This document shows positions 1-8,400 of a DNA stretch of 15,671 nucleotides, piece after piece. Source of the DNA: Hyphomicrobiales bacterium (GTDB lineage: Bacteria; Pseudomonadota; Alphaproteobacteria; Rhizobiales; Kaistiaceae); assembly GCA_017305815.1 (NCBI GenBank), contig JAFKJZ010000470.1:1-15671 (forward strand). Direction: 5' to 3'. The position numbers and the translations under genes are program-made. Under the pieces are notes generated by a model. It was not told where the DNA came from, made no database searches, and saw only the letters and a program-made list of their open reading frames with translations. Each line of letters begins with the position of its first letter. The first letter of the stretch is position 1.

Positions 1-333
1 TGGGCGGTCTCGGCGAAGCAGGCGATGGACATGCGCGGCCGCAGCGACGTGACGCTGGTCGACCTGCGCGAAAAGGCCGAGCGCGAGCGGCACGGCATCA
101 TCCCCGGCACGCTCCACGCCCCCTACCCCGCGCTGCAGGAGAACCTCGGCGTCGGCGGCATGCTGCACGCGCTGGCGGTCGATGGCGGCAAGCGGATCGT
201 CTTCTACTGCGCCTTCGGCGAGCGCTCGGCCATGGCCGTACAGGCCGCGCAGGACGCGGGCCTCGATACCGCCCGCCACATCGAAGGCGGCTTCGACGCC
301 TGGAAGAAGGCCGGCGGCCCGATCGGGGCCTGA
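1..333 (+). CDS. Rhodanese-domain protein, C-terminal part (5' end outside window)
   Basis: The reading frame is open to the left edge of the window, so the gene starts upstream; the ATG at 25 is probably internal. The visible part is a single rhodanese (sulfurtransferase-like) domain. It has the early 'VDLRE' strand, the 'HGIIPGTLHAPY' loop, the active-site loop 'YCAFGERSAMA' with the presumed sulfur-carrying cysteine, and the closing 'HIEGGFDAWKKAGGP' motif. Such domains move sulfane sulfur from a donor such as thiosulfate to an acceptor, or serve in sulfur relay and detoxification. The acceptor here is unknown. It ends 15 bp from the convergent alcohol dehydrogenase gene. Whether other domains lie upstream cannot be seen. 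Confidence 0.9.
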   Translation, partial: WAVSAKQAMDMRGRSDVTLVDLREKAERERHGIIPGTLHAPYPALQENLGVGGMLHALAVDGGKRIVFYCAFGERSAMAVQAAQDAGLDTARHIEGGFDAWKKAGGPIGA

Positions 334-348
334 TCCATCGGCGCGCCT

Positions 349-1332
349 TCAGGGAACCAGGACGGCCGCGCCCTGGAACCGGCCGGCGCGCAGGTCGGCG
401 AGCGCCTCGTTCGCCCGCGCCAGCGGATAGACCGTGGTCGTGGTGCGGACGCCGGCGCGCGGCGCGACCGCTAGGAAATCGACCGCGTCCTGGCGCGTGA
501 GATTGGCGACCGAGACCAGCTGCCGTTCCTCCCACAGAAGTTCATAGGGAAAGCTCGGTATGTCGCTCATGTAGATGCCGCCGCAGACGACGCGGCCGCC
601 CTTGCGGACGGCACGCAGCGCCAGCGGCACCAAAGCACCGACGGGCGCGAACAGGATCGCCGCGTCGAGCGGCTCCGGCGGCGATTCCTCCGAACTCCCC
701 GCCCAGACGGCGCCGAGCGACCGCGCCATCTGCTGCGCCGCCTCGTCGCCGGCGCGGGTGAAGGCATAGACCTCGCGCCCCTGAAAGCGGCAGACCTGCG
801 CCAGGATGTGGGCGGCGGCGCCGAAACCATAGAGGCCGATCCGCCTGCCCGCGCCGGCAATGACGAGCGAGCGCCAGCCGATCAGCCCGGCGCACATCAG
901 CGGCGCCGCCGCGACCGGATCGTCGAAGCCCACGAGCGGAAAGGCAAACTGCGCATCCGCCACGACATGGGTGGCGAAGCCGCCATTGCGCGTGTAGCCG
1001 GTAAAGAGCGGCTCGTCGCAGAGGTTTTCCTGCCCGGCCCGGCAATAGGGACAGTGGCCGCAGGTATGCGCCAGCCATGGCACGCCGACGCGCGCGCCGA
1101 GCGCCGGCGCCGTCACGCCCGGCCCCAATGCGTCGACGATGCCGACGATCTCATGGCCTGGAATGATCGGCAGCTTCGGATCGGTGAGGTCGCCGTCGAC
1201 GACATGCAGATCGGTCCGGCAGACGCCGCACGCCTCGACGCGCACGCGGATCTCGCCGGGACCGGGAACCGGATCCGGCCGCGTCTCCTCCACCAGCGGC
1301 CGGCCGACCGCGCGAAGCACCATCGCCCTCAT
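349..1332 (-). CDS. Zinc-dependent alcohol dehydrogenase family protein (adh_fam_2 type)
   Basis: This 327-residue protein is a medium-chain dehydrogenase/reductase. The catalytic zinc site is visible as Cys38 in 'CGVCRTDLH' and the pair His60-Glu61 in 'IPGHE'. The structural zinc site is complete: Cys91, Cys94, Cys97 and Cys105 in 'CGHCPYCRAGQENLC'. The nucleotide-binding turn is 'GLYGFGAAAH', a G-x-G-x-x-A form instead of the usual G-x-G-x-x-G, as in the zinc-binding alcohol dehydrogenase subfamily of about 330 residues. It probably oxidises an alcohol or reduces an aldehyde with NAD(P). The physiological substrate is unknown. The start is supported by a GAGG ribosome-binding sequence about 7 bases ahead of the ATG. 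It is convergent with the rhodanese gene and has no obvious operon partner. Confidence 0.92.
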   Translation of the reverse strand: MRAMVLRAVGRPLVEETRPDPVPGPGEIRVRVEACGVCRTDLHVVDGDLTDPKLPIIPGHEIVGIVDALGPGVTAPALGARVGVPWLAHTCGHCPYCRAGQENLCDEPLFTGYTRNGGFATHVVADAQFAFPLVGFDDPVAAAPLMCAGLIGWRSLVIAGAGRRIGLYGFGAAAHILAQVCRFQGREVYAFTRAGDEAAQQMARSLGAVWAGSSEESPPEPLDAAILFAPVGALVPLALRAVRKGGRVVCGGIYMSDIPSFPYELLWEERQLVSVANLTRQDAVDFLAVAPRAGVRTTTTVYPLARANEALADLRAGRFQGAAVLVP

Positions 1333-1508
1333 GGCAGCCGCCTCGCATCGGCAAACCGGGCGTCGCGGGAGACGGGCCTTCCTGCTGCATCGACCAAGAC
1401 CGACATCCTTCGGGCTATCCGACGAGCATTCAGCGCCGGCTGGCCGCTGGATGCAAGCGCACCGACTGGGCAGGCGATCAGCGGGGATACGCAGAACCGA
1501 ACGTCTCG

Positions 1509-3184
1509 CTAGGCCGGCTCCGGAGGTTCCGGCCGCGCGGAACGCTGGCGCACATGCGTGCGGGCAAGATAGGCATCCTCGAGGCTGGCGAAGATCATGC
1601 CGGAGCCGATCCGCGCCGAAACGCCGGCCCGATCGAGCAGGGCGCGCACATCGGCGTGCATTTCCGCGAGGCCGAGGGTGACGTTGGTCGCGGCGAGCTC
1701 GTTACGCAACTCGTCGAGCATCGCCGCAGCGGAGCTGTCGAGCTGCGGGATGGCGCTCGCATCCACCACCAGCCATGTGCCGTCGCCGGCTTGCTCGCGG
1801 GCGATCCGCTCCAGCCGGGATTTCACATAGTCGCTGTTGCAGAACAGCAGGCTGCCCTGGATCAGGCAGACGGTCATGCCCGGAACGGGCTGGGAGCCCT
1901 GGAAGCGATGCAGCTTGTAGAAGCCTTCGCGACCCGGGATGCGCCCGAGCAACGCGTCGCGCGGGTACATAAGCTTCTGCATCAGATAGACCAAGGTCGC
2001 GCCGATGGCGATGACGACGCCGTTGAGCACGCCGAGGCCGATCGGCCCCCACATGGCGATCAGCGCGAAGACGAACTCGGCCCGGCTGATGCGCCAGAGA
2101 TTGCGGAGTTCCGTCAGATCGATGAGGCTGAGCGCGGTGGCCGCCAGGATGGCGCCAAGCGCCGGAATCGGGATGACGGCAAGCGCCCCGGTCAATAGCA
2201 GCAGCGCGAGGCCAAGTGCCGACGCGGCGATCAGGCTGACCAGTTGCGTACGGCCGCCGATGGTCGCGTTGACGGCGGTGCGCGAATCCGAAGCCGATAC
2301 GGCGAAGCCGCCGCAAAGGCCGGCGGCGATGTTGGCGGCGCCGAAGCCGGTCAGCTCGCGGTTGGGATCGACGGCATAGCCGCCGCGCACGGCGAAGCTT
2401 CGCGCCGTCACGATGCCCGAGCCGAAACAGACGAGGAAGATGGCGCCGGATCCGAGCAGGAGCGCCGGCAGCATGCTCATCGATATGCGCGGCAGCGACA
2501 GCGACGGCAACGCCGCCGGCACGTCGCCGACGACGGCGATGCCGCGGCCGGCGAAATCGAAGAGATAGGAGAGCAGCGCCGAGACGATGATGACGAGCAC
2601 CGGCCCGGGAATCGGCGATCGCAGGCGCTTCGCCAGCAGGAGCAGCGCGAACATGACGAAGCCGAGGACGAGCGTCGGCCCATGGATCGCGTGCGCCTCG
2701 CGGAACAGTTCGACGATCGGCGCCACGAGGCCGTCGGCAGAGATGTCGAGCCCGGTGAAGCGGTCGATCTGGCCGGTCCGGGGATCGACGATGTTGACCT
2801 CTTCGCCCTTGTCGAAGCGGATGCCGGTCTGGCTCAGGGCCGTGGTGATGCGGCGCGGTGGGCGATGGTCGATCAGGTAGCCGTCGATCACCGCCTGCCG
2901 GTAGCCGTAATGAAACACCGGCGGCCCGAAAATCTCGCAGGCGTGGCGTTCGTCATCGTCGCCAATCCGCGCCGCGCGCTGGCGCTGGCCGCCGCACTGC
3001 CGGTCTCGGGCGGCAATCCGGCAATCGCCGGATAGGCGATGGCGCTGGGCAGCCCGACCGCGGCAACGGCGAGGCCGGCGGAGATGTCCTCCTTCAGCCA
3101 GGCGGGGCGATAGCCGGCGAGGCCGGCGAGAAGCGGCAACCGCCAGCGCCGGCCCTGCGAAACGAGGGGTCGATCGCCACTCAT
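1509..3184 (-). pseudogene. SulP-family anion transporter, disrupted (chimeric with an HsdR-like segment)
   Basis: The N-terminal frame (3184 to about 2999) reads as a SulP start: 'GYRPAWLKEDISAGLAVAA', then 'PSAIAYPAIAGLPPETG', the first transmembrane segment and the family signature. From about 2765 down to 1509 a different frame continues as the rest of a SulP protein. That part has several membrane spans ('GPTLVLGFVMFALLLLAKRL', 'ALWGP'-type segments), 'GYAVDPNRELTGFGAANIAA', and a C-terminal STAS domain with 'LVVDASAIPQLDSSAAAMLD'. The stretch between, which should hold roughly 100 residues of transmembrane helices, is missing. It is replaced by sequence resembling a restriction helicase. 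The two halves are in different frames, so no intact transporter can be made. SulP proteins move sulfate, bicarbonate or other anions across the inner membrane. The ATG at 3184 has GAAAGG upstream. A GTG at 2918 would give a 469-residue product with a non-SulP N terminus. Confidence 0.85.
2760..2970 (-). pseudogene. Fragment resembling a type I restriction R subunit (HsdR helicase region)
   Basis: Read on the minus strand, this stretch gives 'EIFGPPVFHYGYRQAVIDGY', then 'LIDHRPPRRI', 'GIRFDKGEEV' and 'DPRTGQID'. This is the pattern that follows helicase motif III in type I restriction R subunits (xTATPA...EIFGxPVxxYxYREAVIDGYLIDHEPP). Just upstream, in the neighbouring frame (2965-2936), 'LATMTNATPA' resembles motif III. 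The two frames overlap by one base exactly where ATPA should run into EIFG, which fits a one-base deletion. Only about 70 residues of a protein of roughly 800-1000 are present, with no nuclease domain, so it cannot be functional. It sits inside the SulP gene and joins it near 'TGQIDRF', a place where both families have similar sequence. The family match was made by eye. Confidence 0.72.
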
Positions 3185-3372
3185 GGCCGCGGCCCTTTCA
3201 ACGCTTCGTTCGAAAACGCCCTGGCCGGCCGGGGATCGGAAATGACGGTCTTCGGGGAATGAGCTGCAAGCGCCACCTGCGCCTCCTCCGCATGCCCAAT
3301 CTGCGAGACCGCTGCCGTGCAGGCGTCAGCCGCGCAACACTCCGCAGCATAGGCCTCCGCGGCGGAATCGTG

Positions 3373-4498
3373 TCAGAATTTTACCAGCGCGCCGCCGAAG
3401 ATCGCCTGGCCCCTGTCGAAGGAGAGGCTGGCCTCGTCATAGGAATAGGTCCGCCACAGCAGCCAGAGCTTGAGATTGGCGGCGTCGACGTTCTGCACCG
3501 CCGCGATGCCGATCGAGCTGCTGTCCGAGCTGGCATTGGCGATATCGCTGCCGAGGTAATAGTCGATCGAGAAGGCGGTGCTGCCGGCGTCGAAGAAGGC
3601 GTGCTCGTAGCCGAGCTTGGCATAGCCGTAATAGCCGGTGGGTCCTGCGGCGTCCTGCTCGCCGGCGGCGACCGTGATGCTGATGCCGCTCGGCTTGTGC
3701 AGCGCCGAGAACGAACCGTCGAAGCGGGTCGATTCGTTCTGGTCGTTGCGCGACAGCCCGACCGCGCTCGCGACCGTCGTACATCGGCTTCGGATCGCTG
3801 ACGAGCCAGTCATAGCCATAGGAAACCTGCACGCCAAAGCCGCCGAAGGTCGGCGTGTCGTAACGGATGCGGAACTTGCGGCTGAGGCCGTCATAATCGT
3901 TGAAGGCGTCGCCGACCGTGACGTCGGAAAGCGCGCCGCCGGGGGCGCGGAAAAAATAGCCGCCAGCCGTGTCGGAGACGCTCGCATAGGCGATGACGGT
4001 CGTGCCGGATTTGTCGACCTCGGCCGTCCCGTCGCTCGCCATGCTGCCTTGGCCGAGCCAGAGCTTGCCGTAGCTCTTGTTGCTGATCGCCGCCTCGGCC
4101 TTGCGGATGTCGCCCTGATCGAAACTCCATTCGGGCCGGTCGTCGAGCTGGCTGACGACGTTGGAGGCGAGCGGCTGGTACTCGACCTCGAAAATGGCCT
4201 CGAACCTCCAGTCGAAATTCGGACTGGAGAACAGCTGGATGCGCGCGCGCGTGCTCGAATTGTCGTTGTCGACGAAATTGCCATAGCTCTGCTGGCCATC
4301 GTCATAGCCGAGATAGCCCATGTTCACCTGGCCGGACAGGCGCACCACCGTCCCGTCCGGAAAGCTGTATTCGATCGGCTTCGGATCTTCGGCATGCGCG
4401 GCCGCCGCGCCGGCGAGCAGGAGGATGAGGCCCGCGCCGATGGGCGCAACACGATTCGTCCGCCGTCTTGCGCACGGAAATGAGGAAAATCGCGCCAT
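3373..4498 (-). pseudogene. Outer-membrane porin, interrupted by a frameshift
   Basis: The N-terminal frame begins 'MARFSSFPCARRR', followed by a hydrophobic stretch 'GAGLILLLAGAAAAHA' that ends in a signal-peptidase-type AHA site. The mature part has porin-like beta-strand sequence: 'VRLSGQVNMGYLGYDDG', 'RARIQLFSS', 'KLWLGQGSMASDG', 'FRIRYDTPTFGGFGVQVSYG'. After 'SDPKPMYD' (about 3777) the sense continues in another frame as 'VASAVGLSRNDQNESTRFDG', 'GYYGYAKLGYEHAFFDAGS' and the end 'AIFGGALVKF'. The terminal phenylalanine is typical of outer-membrane beta-barrels. Rejoined, the protein is about 375 residues, a normal porin size. The shift equals one extra base or two missing bases. An earlier ATG at 4528 is also possible. 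It lies 50-80 bp downstream of the oxidoreductase gene on the same strand, so it may serve uptake of the same substrate. Confidence 0.85.
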
Positions 4499-4579
4499 TT
4501 CGGGGGCCCCGTGGCAAATCACCACCATGCCCCAGCGTAAGCAATAATGGACCGTTCGGATAGACCGTCGGAACCTCCC

Positions 4580-7413
4580 TCAGCCGAATCGGGCGGGCGA
4601 GAAGGCGGCGAGATCACGGCCGGGATCGCGGCCGAGAACGAGGGCGGCGGTCATCTCGCCCATGATCGGGCCGAGCGTGTAGCCGTTCGAGGTGACGGCG
4701 TGGAACAGGCCCTTCTGGCGCGGATCCTCGCCGAGGATGGGGGCGCCGTCGATGTTGATGTTCATGGCGGCCCAGCTGCGGATCACATGCAGCTTGCGCA
4801 GGCCCGGCACGACATGCTGCGCCACCCAGAGATTGCCCTCGAGGCTGTCGAGCCGGGGGCGCGGATGGTGGTGAACGGGATCGAGGCCCGCCGTCCAGCC
4901 GCCGCCGATGATGAAATTGCCGTTCGCCGCCTGCTTCAGCGTCAGATGGCGATCCGCATGGGCGACGAGTGCCGTGATCGCCGGAGCCGCCGCCTCGGTC
5001 ACCACCATCTGCAACGGCGCGCCGAAGACGGGGATTTCGCAGCCGAGCAGCCCGCCGACCTGGCCTGCGAAGGCGCCGGCCGCGTTGACGATGCGGCGCG
5101 CCAGCACGGGGCCGCGCGAGGTCTCGATCCGGAAGCCGCCCGACTCGGCGTAGATGGCAAGCACGCTGCAGCGCTCGTGCAGGATGGCCCCCGCGACACC
5201 GGCGGCATCCAGCAGATGGCGGGTCGCGACCAGCGGATTGATCTTGCCCTCCTGCGGACACCAGGCCGCGCCGACGAACTCGGGATTGAGGGCCGGCTCG
5301 CGCCGCGCCAGTTCCGCCGCGTCGATGACGTGGCTCTCGATCCCCTGCGCCCGCTCCAGCGCCGTCTTCGCCTCGAGGAAACGGAGATGCGCCTCGGTCT
5401 CGGCGACCATCAGGCCGCCGGTGATCTTCATCTCGAAATCGCGGCCGGTCTCCTGCTGCAACCGGCCCCAGAGCGCGATCGAATCGCGCTGCAGCGGCAG
5501 CGTGCGCGCCGCCGGCCCCCCGCCGGCCTCGGCGCGGGCGCCATAGTCGAAGGAGAGAAGCTGGGCGTGCAGGCTGCCGGCATTGCCGCCCGAGGCGACG
5601 CCGTTCGAGAAGCCGTGTTCGAGGATGGCGACGTCGGCGCCGCCGCGCGCCAGGAACAGCGCCGTCGACACGCCGGCGACGCCGGCGCCGATGACGACGA
5701 TGTCAACCCGTGTCTCCGGCAAGCGCGGCGCGCCGTCGAGCGGTGCCCGATCCGGCAGCAGCGCCCGCTTGTGACCACCCCATTCCGGCTTCTCGACGCC
5801 GAGCGAAGCAAGCGGCACCGGCCGGATCGGCATCTGCGGCGCGACAAAATCCTGCGTTTCGCTCGCCGGCTGCCGCGCCCCCGCGATCGCGCCGAGCCGA
5901 TGACTGCAATAGCGGCCCTGGCAGCGGCCCATGCCGGAACGCGACAGCCGCTTCAGCGTCGCGAGATCGGGCGCCGCCGCGGCGGCATCCCGCTCCAGCG
6001 TGGCGCGCGTGACCTCCTCGCAGCGGCAGATCACCGTGTCCGGCGTCGGCGACGGCGGCTCGATCGCCGGGCGGAACAGGTTCCAGAGCGCCGACTGGAA
6101 GGCGAGGCTGCGCGCCCGCCGCCGCAGCGCCAGGCGGACGTCGCCGGACGCGGCTCCGCGCAGCTTGCGGACCGTCGCGCGGCCCGCCAGCTCGCCCTCG
6201 GCCTGCGCCACCAGCGCGCCGCCGAAGCGACCCGCCTCGCCGATGATATGGATGTCCGGCAGCGAGCTTTCGCCATCCGGCTGACGGCGCGCCACCAGCG
6301 CGCCGTCGACGACGTCATGCGCGCAGCCGAGCAGCCGCGACAGGCTGTTGTCGGAGGCGAAGGCGCCGCCGAGCAGGATCGTGTCGGCCTCGATCTCGTG
6401 GACACCGGCGGCGGCGGTCACGGAAGCGCCGGTGACGCGCCCCTCCCCCCGGATCGCCGTGATGCGCGCGCTCCAGTGCACCGGCACGCCCGCGCTCGCG
6501 AGCCGGCGCAGCTGCCGGGTGCCGGCCAGCGCCAGCGCCGGATCGGCGGCGAGAAGCTGAAGGGCCGCGAGCGACTTGCGATAGGGCGACGCGGCCGCCT
6601 CGACGACGCCGACGACGGTGGCGCCAGCCTTGTGCAGTTCGAGCGCGACCTGGAAATCAAGCGGGCCGTTGCCGGCGACGAGCACCCGGCCGGGCGGCAC
6701 GGTGCCATAGGCGCGCAAAAGCGTCTGCGCCGCGCCGGCCGTCATCACGCCCGGAAGCGTCCAGCCCGGCACCGCCGGCACCCGCTCATAGGCGCCGGTC
6801 GCGATCACCAGCAGACGCGGCGCGAAGTAGACCGCGCCTTCCGGACCGTGACAGCCGATCCGCAATTCGCCGTCGCGCCGCTCGGCGCCCCAGACCAGGG
6901 TCTGGCCGAGGATGACGGCGCCGGCGGAACGGGCCCGCGCGATCAGCGCCGCGCCGGCGCCCGCCTGGGCGTCCTCGGCCAGCGAGACGCGCGCCGGCGC
7001 GGTCTCGCGGCAACAGAAGCCGCGCTGAGCCCGGCCGGACCGGCGCCGATCACCAGCATTTCGACCGGACGGACCGGAATGGCTCGGGGCGGCACTCCGA
7101 CGTCGCGAAGGCCGGGATCCCGGATGTCGGGCCGCGCGCTCTGGCGATCGATGACCATGCCGTCGGCGACTGGCGACATGCAGGCGCGCTGGCTGGTGCG
7201 CCCGTCGATCGTCACCAGGCAGTCGTGACAGGCGCCCATGCCGCAGAAGACGCCGCGCGGCGCGCCGGATTTCGACCGAGAAAAGCCGATTTCGCCAGTC
7301 GCAACCAGCGCCGCCGCGACGGAGAGACCCGGCTCGACGACGCGCGAAACGCCGTCGATCGTGATGCGGCAGGCACCGGCGGAAGCGGCCGGCGCAGCGG
7401 GCTTTATGGTCAT
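4580..7413 (-). pseudogene. Fused [2Fe-2S]/FAD-NAD(P)/BFD/DAO oxidoreductase (opine/hydroxyproline dehydrogenase-like), one frameshift
   Basis: Four parts follow in one gene of about 944 residues. First is a ferredoxin-like [2Fe-2S] domain with Cys57, Cys62, Cys65 and Cys78 (C-x4-C-x2-C-x12-C). Second is a two-dinucleotide flavoprotein domain, with 'VIGAGPAGLSAA' at about residue 121 and a second site 'VLVAGNGPLDFQVALELHKAG'. Third is a BFD-like [2Fe-2S] domain, 'CRCEEVT' then 'GRCQGRYC', ending in the 'MPIRPVPLASL' tail typical of HcnB/OoxA proteins. Fourth is a DAO-type FAD domain from about 5705, starting 'VDIVVIGAGVAGVSTA'. These correspond to HcnA, HcnB and HcnC, or to the gamma, alpha and beta subunits of heteromeric D-hydroxyproline dehydrogenase, normally separate proteins. 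The expected reaction is FAD-dependent oxidation of an amino or imino acid to an imine. The frame changes between about 7005 and 7035, equivalent to one missing base. The ATG at 7413 has GGAGA upstream and follows the DapA-family gene by 26 bp. Confidence 0.85.
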
Positions 7414-7439
7414 CTCCGTCTCCGAGCGGCGGCCAAGGA

Positions 7440-8345
7440 TCAGAGCGCGAAGCGCAGTCCGAACTCGTCGACCAGCGCCTTCATCGCCGCATCGCGGCCG
7501 GCCGGCAAGGGCAGGCGCGGCGGCAGCGGCGCGCCGGCGTCGAAGCCCATATGGCGCAGCAGCGCCTTCGAACCGCCGACATAGGCCTGGCCGCCGACCG
7601 CCTGGATCAGCGGCACCCATTTCCGGTAGACGGCGCGCGCGCCGTCATAGTCGCCGGCGGCGGTGCGCTCGAAGATCTCGACCATCGCGGCCGGCGCGAC
7701 GTTGGAAGCGACAGCGACCCAGCCCTCGGCTCCCATCACGAAGCTCTCGAAGCCCATGATGCCGCCGAACACCGTCATCCGGTCACCGGCCAGGCGGATG
7801 ATGTCGCGCACGCGCGTCACGTCCATGGTCGATTCCTTGACGTAGTCGCAGCCGTCGATCTCGGCGATGCGGGCGAGCAGCTCCGGCCCCATGTCGACAT
7901 TGGTGGTGGCGGGATTGTTGTAGACCATGACCGGGATCGAGATCGCCTCGGCGATGGCGCGGTAGTGCGCCACCAGTTCGTCGTCGGTCGGGGTCGAATA
8001 GAAGGGCGGGATCACCATCACGCCGTCGGCGCCGAGTTCCTCGGCCTCGCGGCTGCGGCGGATGACCTCGCGGGTATCCTCGTGACCGGTGCCGATCAGC
8101 ACCGGAACCCGGCACTTCGCCGTCTCGATCACCGTGCGCGCGACGGAGCGGCGATCCGCGTCCGAAAGCGACAGGAACTCACCGGTCGAGCCGAGCGGGA
8201 TCAGGCCATGGATGCCCTGGCGGATCTGCCACTCGGTAAAGTCGCGCATGCCGTCGAGGGAGACGGCGCCATCGACGCGGGTCGGCGTGATCATCACCGT
8301 GAAGACGCCGCGGAAATTCTTCTTCATTCGATCCAATCCAGACAT
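7440..8345 (-). CDS. Dihydrodipicolinate synthase/N-acetylneuraminate lyase family enzyme, probably a lyase or deaminase
   Basis: This TIM-barrel Schiff-base enzyme has 301 residues, the usual family length. It shows 'LGSTGEF' (residues 51-57), the catalytic tyrosine Tyr142 in 'MVYNNPATT' and the Schiff-base lysine Lys170 in 'DYVKEST'. True dihydrodipicolinate synthases have an arginine after the tyrosine motif (YNxPxRT) that holds the substrate carboxylate; here the position is threonine. Lysine biosynthesis is therefore unlikely. Next to an oxidoreductase of the hydroxyproline dehydrogenase type, the best guess is 1-pyrroline-4-hydroxy-2-carboxylate deaminase or a related keto-acid lyase; this is inference from context. 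The ATG at 8345 has an AGAGCGGA ribosome-binding sequence; the ATG at 8327 is an alternative. A conserved 20-bp element lies about 55 bp upstream. Confidence 0.85.
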   Translation of the reverse strand: MSGLDRMKKNFRGVFTVMITPTRVDGAVSLDGMRDFTEWQIRQGIHGLIPLGSTGEFLSLSDADRRSVARTVIETAKCRVPVLIGTGHEDTREVIRRSREAEELGADGVMVIPPFYSTPTDDELVAHYRAIAEAISIPVMVYNNPATTNVDMGPELLARIAEIDGCDYVKESTMDVTRVRDIIRLAGDRMTVFGGIMGFESFVMGAEGWVAVASNVAPAAMVEIFERTAAGDYDGARAVYRKWVPLIQAVGGQAYVGGSKALLRHMGFDAGAPLPPRLPLPAGRDAAMKALVDEFGLRFAL

Positions 8346-8400
8346 TGCAATCCGCTCTAGCCGGTCGCGCGGCCATGGCTGCCCGTCCTGCGACCCTTTC

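Noticed and set aside
1480..1500. GGGGATACGCAGAAC resembling the shared operator element
   Set aside because: It lacks the AATAATCCA half and the dyad, and lies near the end of the SulP gene with no start codon nearby in a sensible position.
3185..3372. Possible small gene between SulP and the porin
   Set aside because: Short open frames here have no coding character, and no ribosome-binding site or conserved motif was seen.
4547..7228. An 893-codon open frame on the plus strand
   Set aside because: It lies opposite the oxidoreductase gene, is dominated by Arg/Ala/Gly/Asp, and has no recognisable domain. Long antisense frames are expected in GC-rich DNA.
4580..7413. Reading the large oxidoreductase as a hydrogen cyanide synthase
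   Set aside because: The domain set is shared by HcnABC, opine oxidases and hydroxyproline dehydrogenases. The neighbouring DapA-family gene and importer favour a catabolic imino-acid role over cyanide production.
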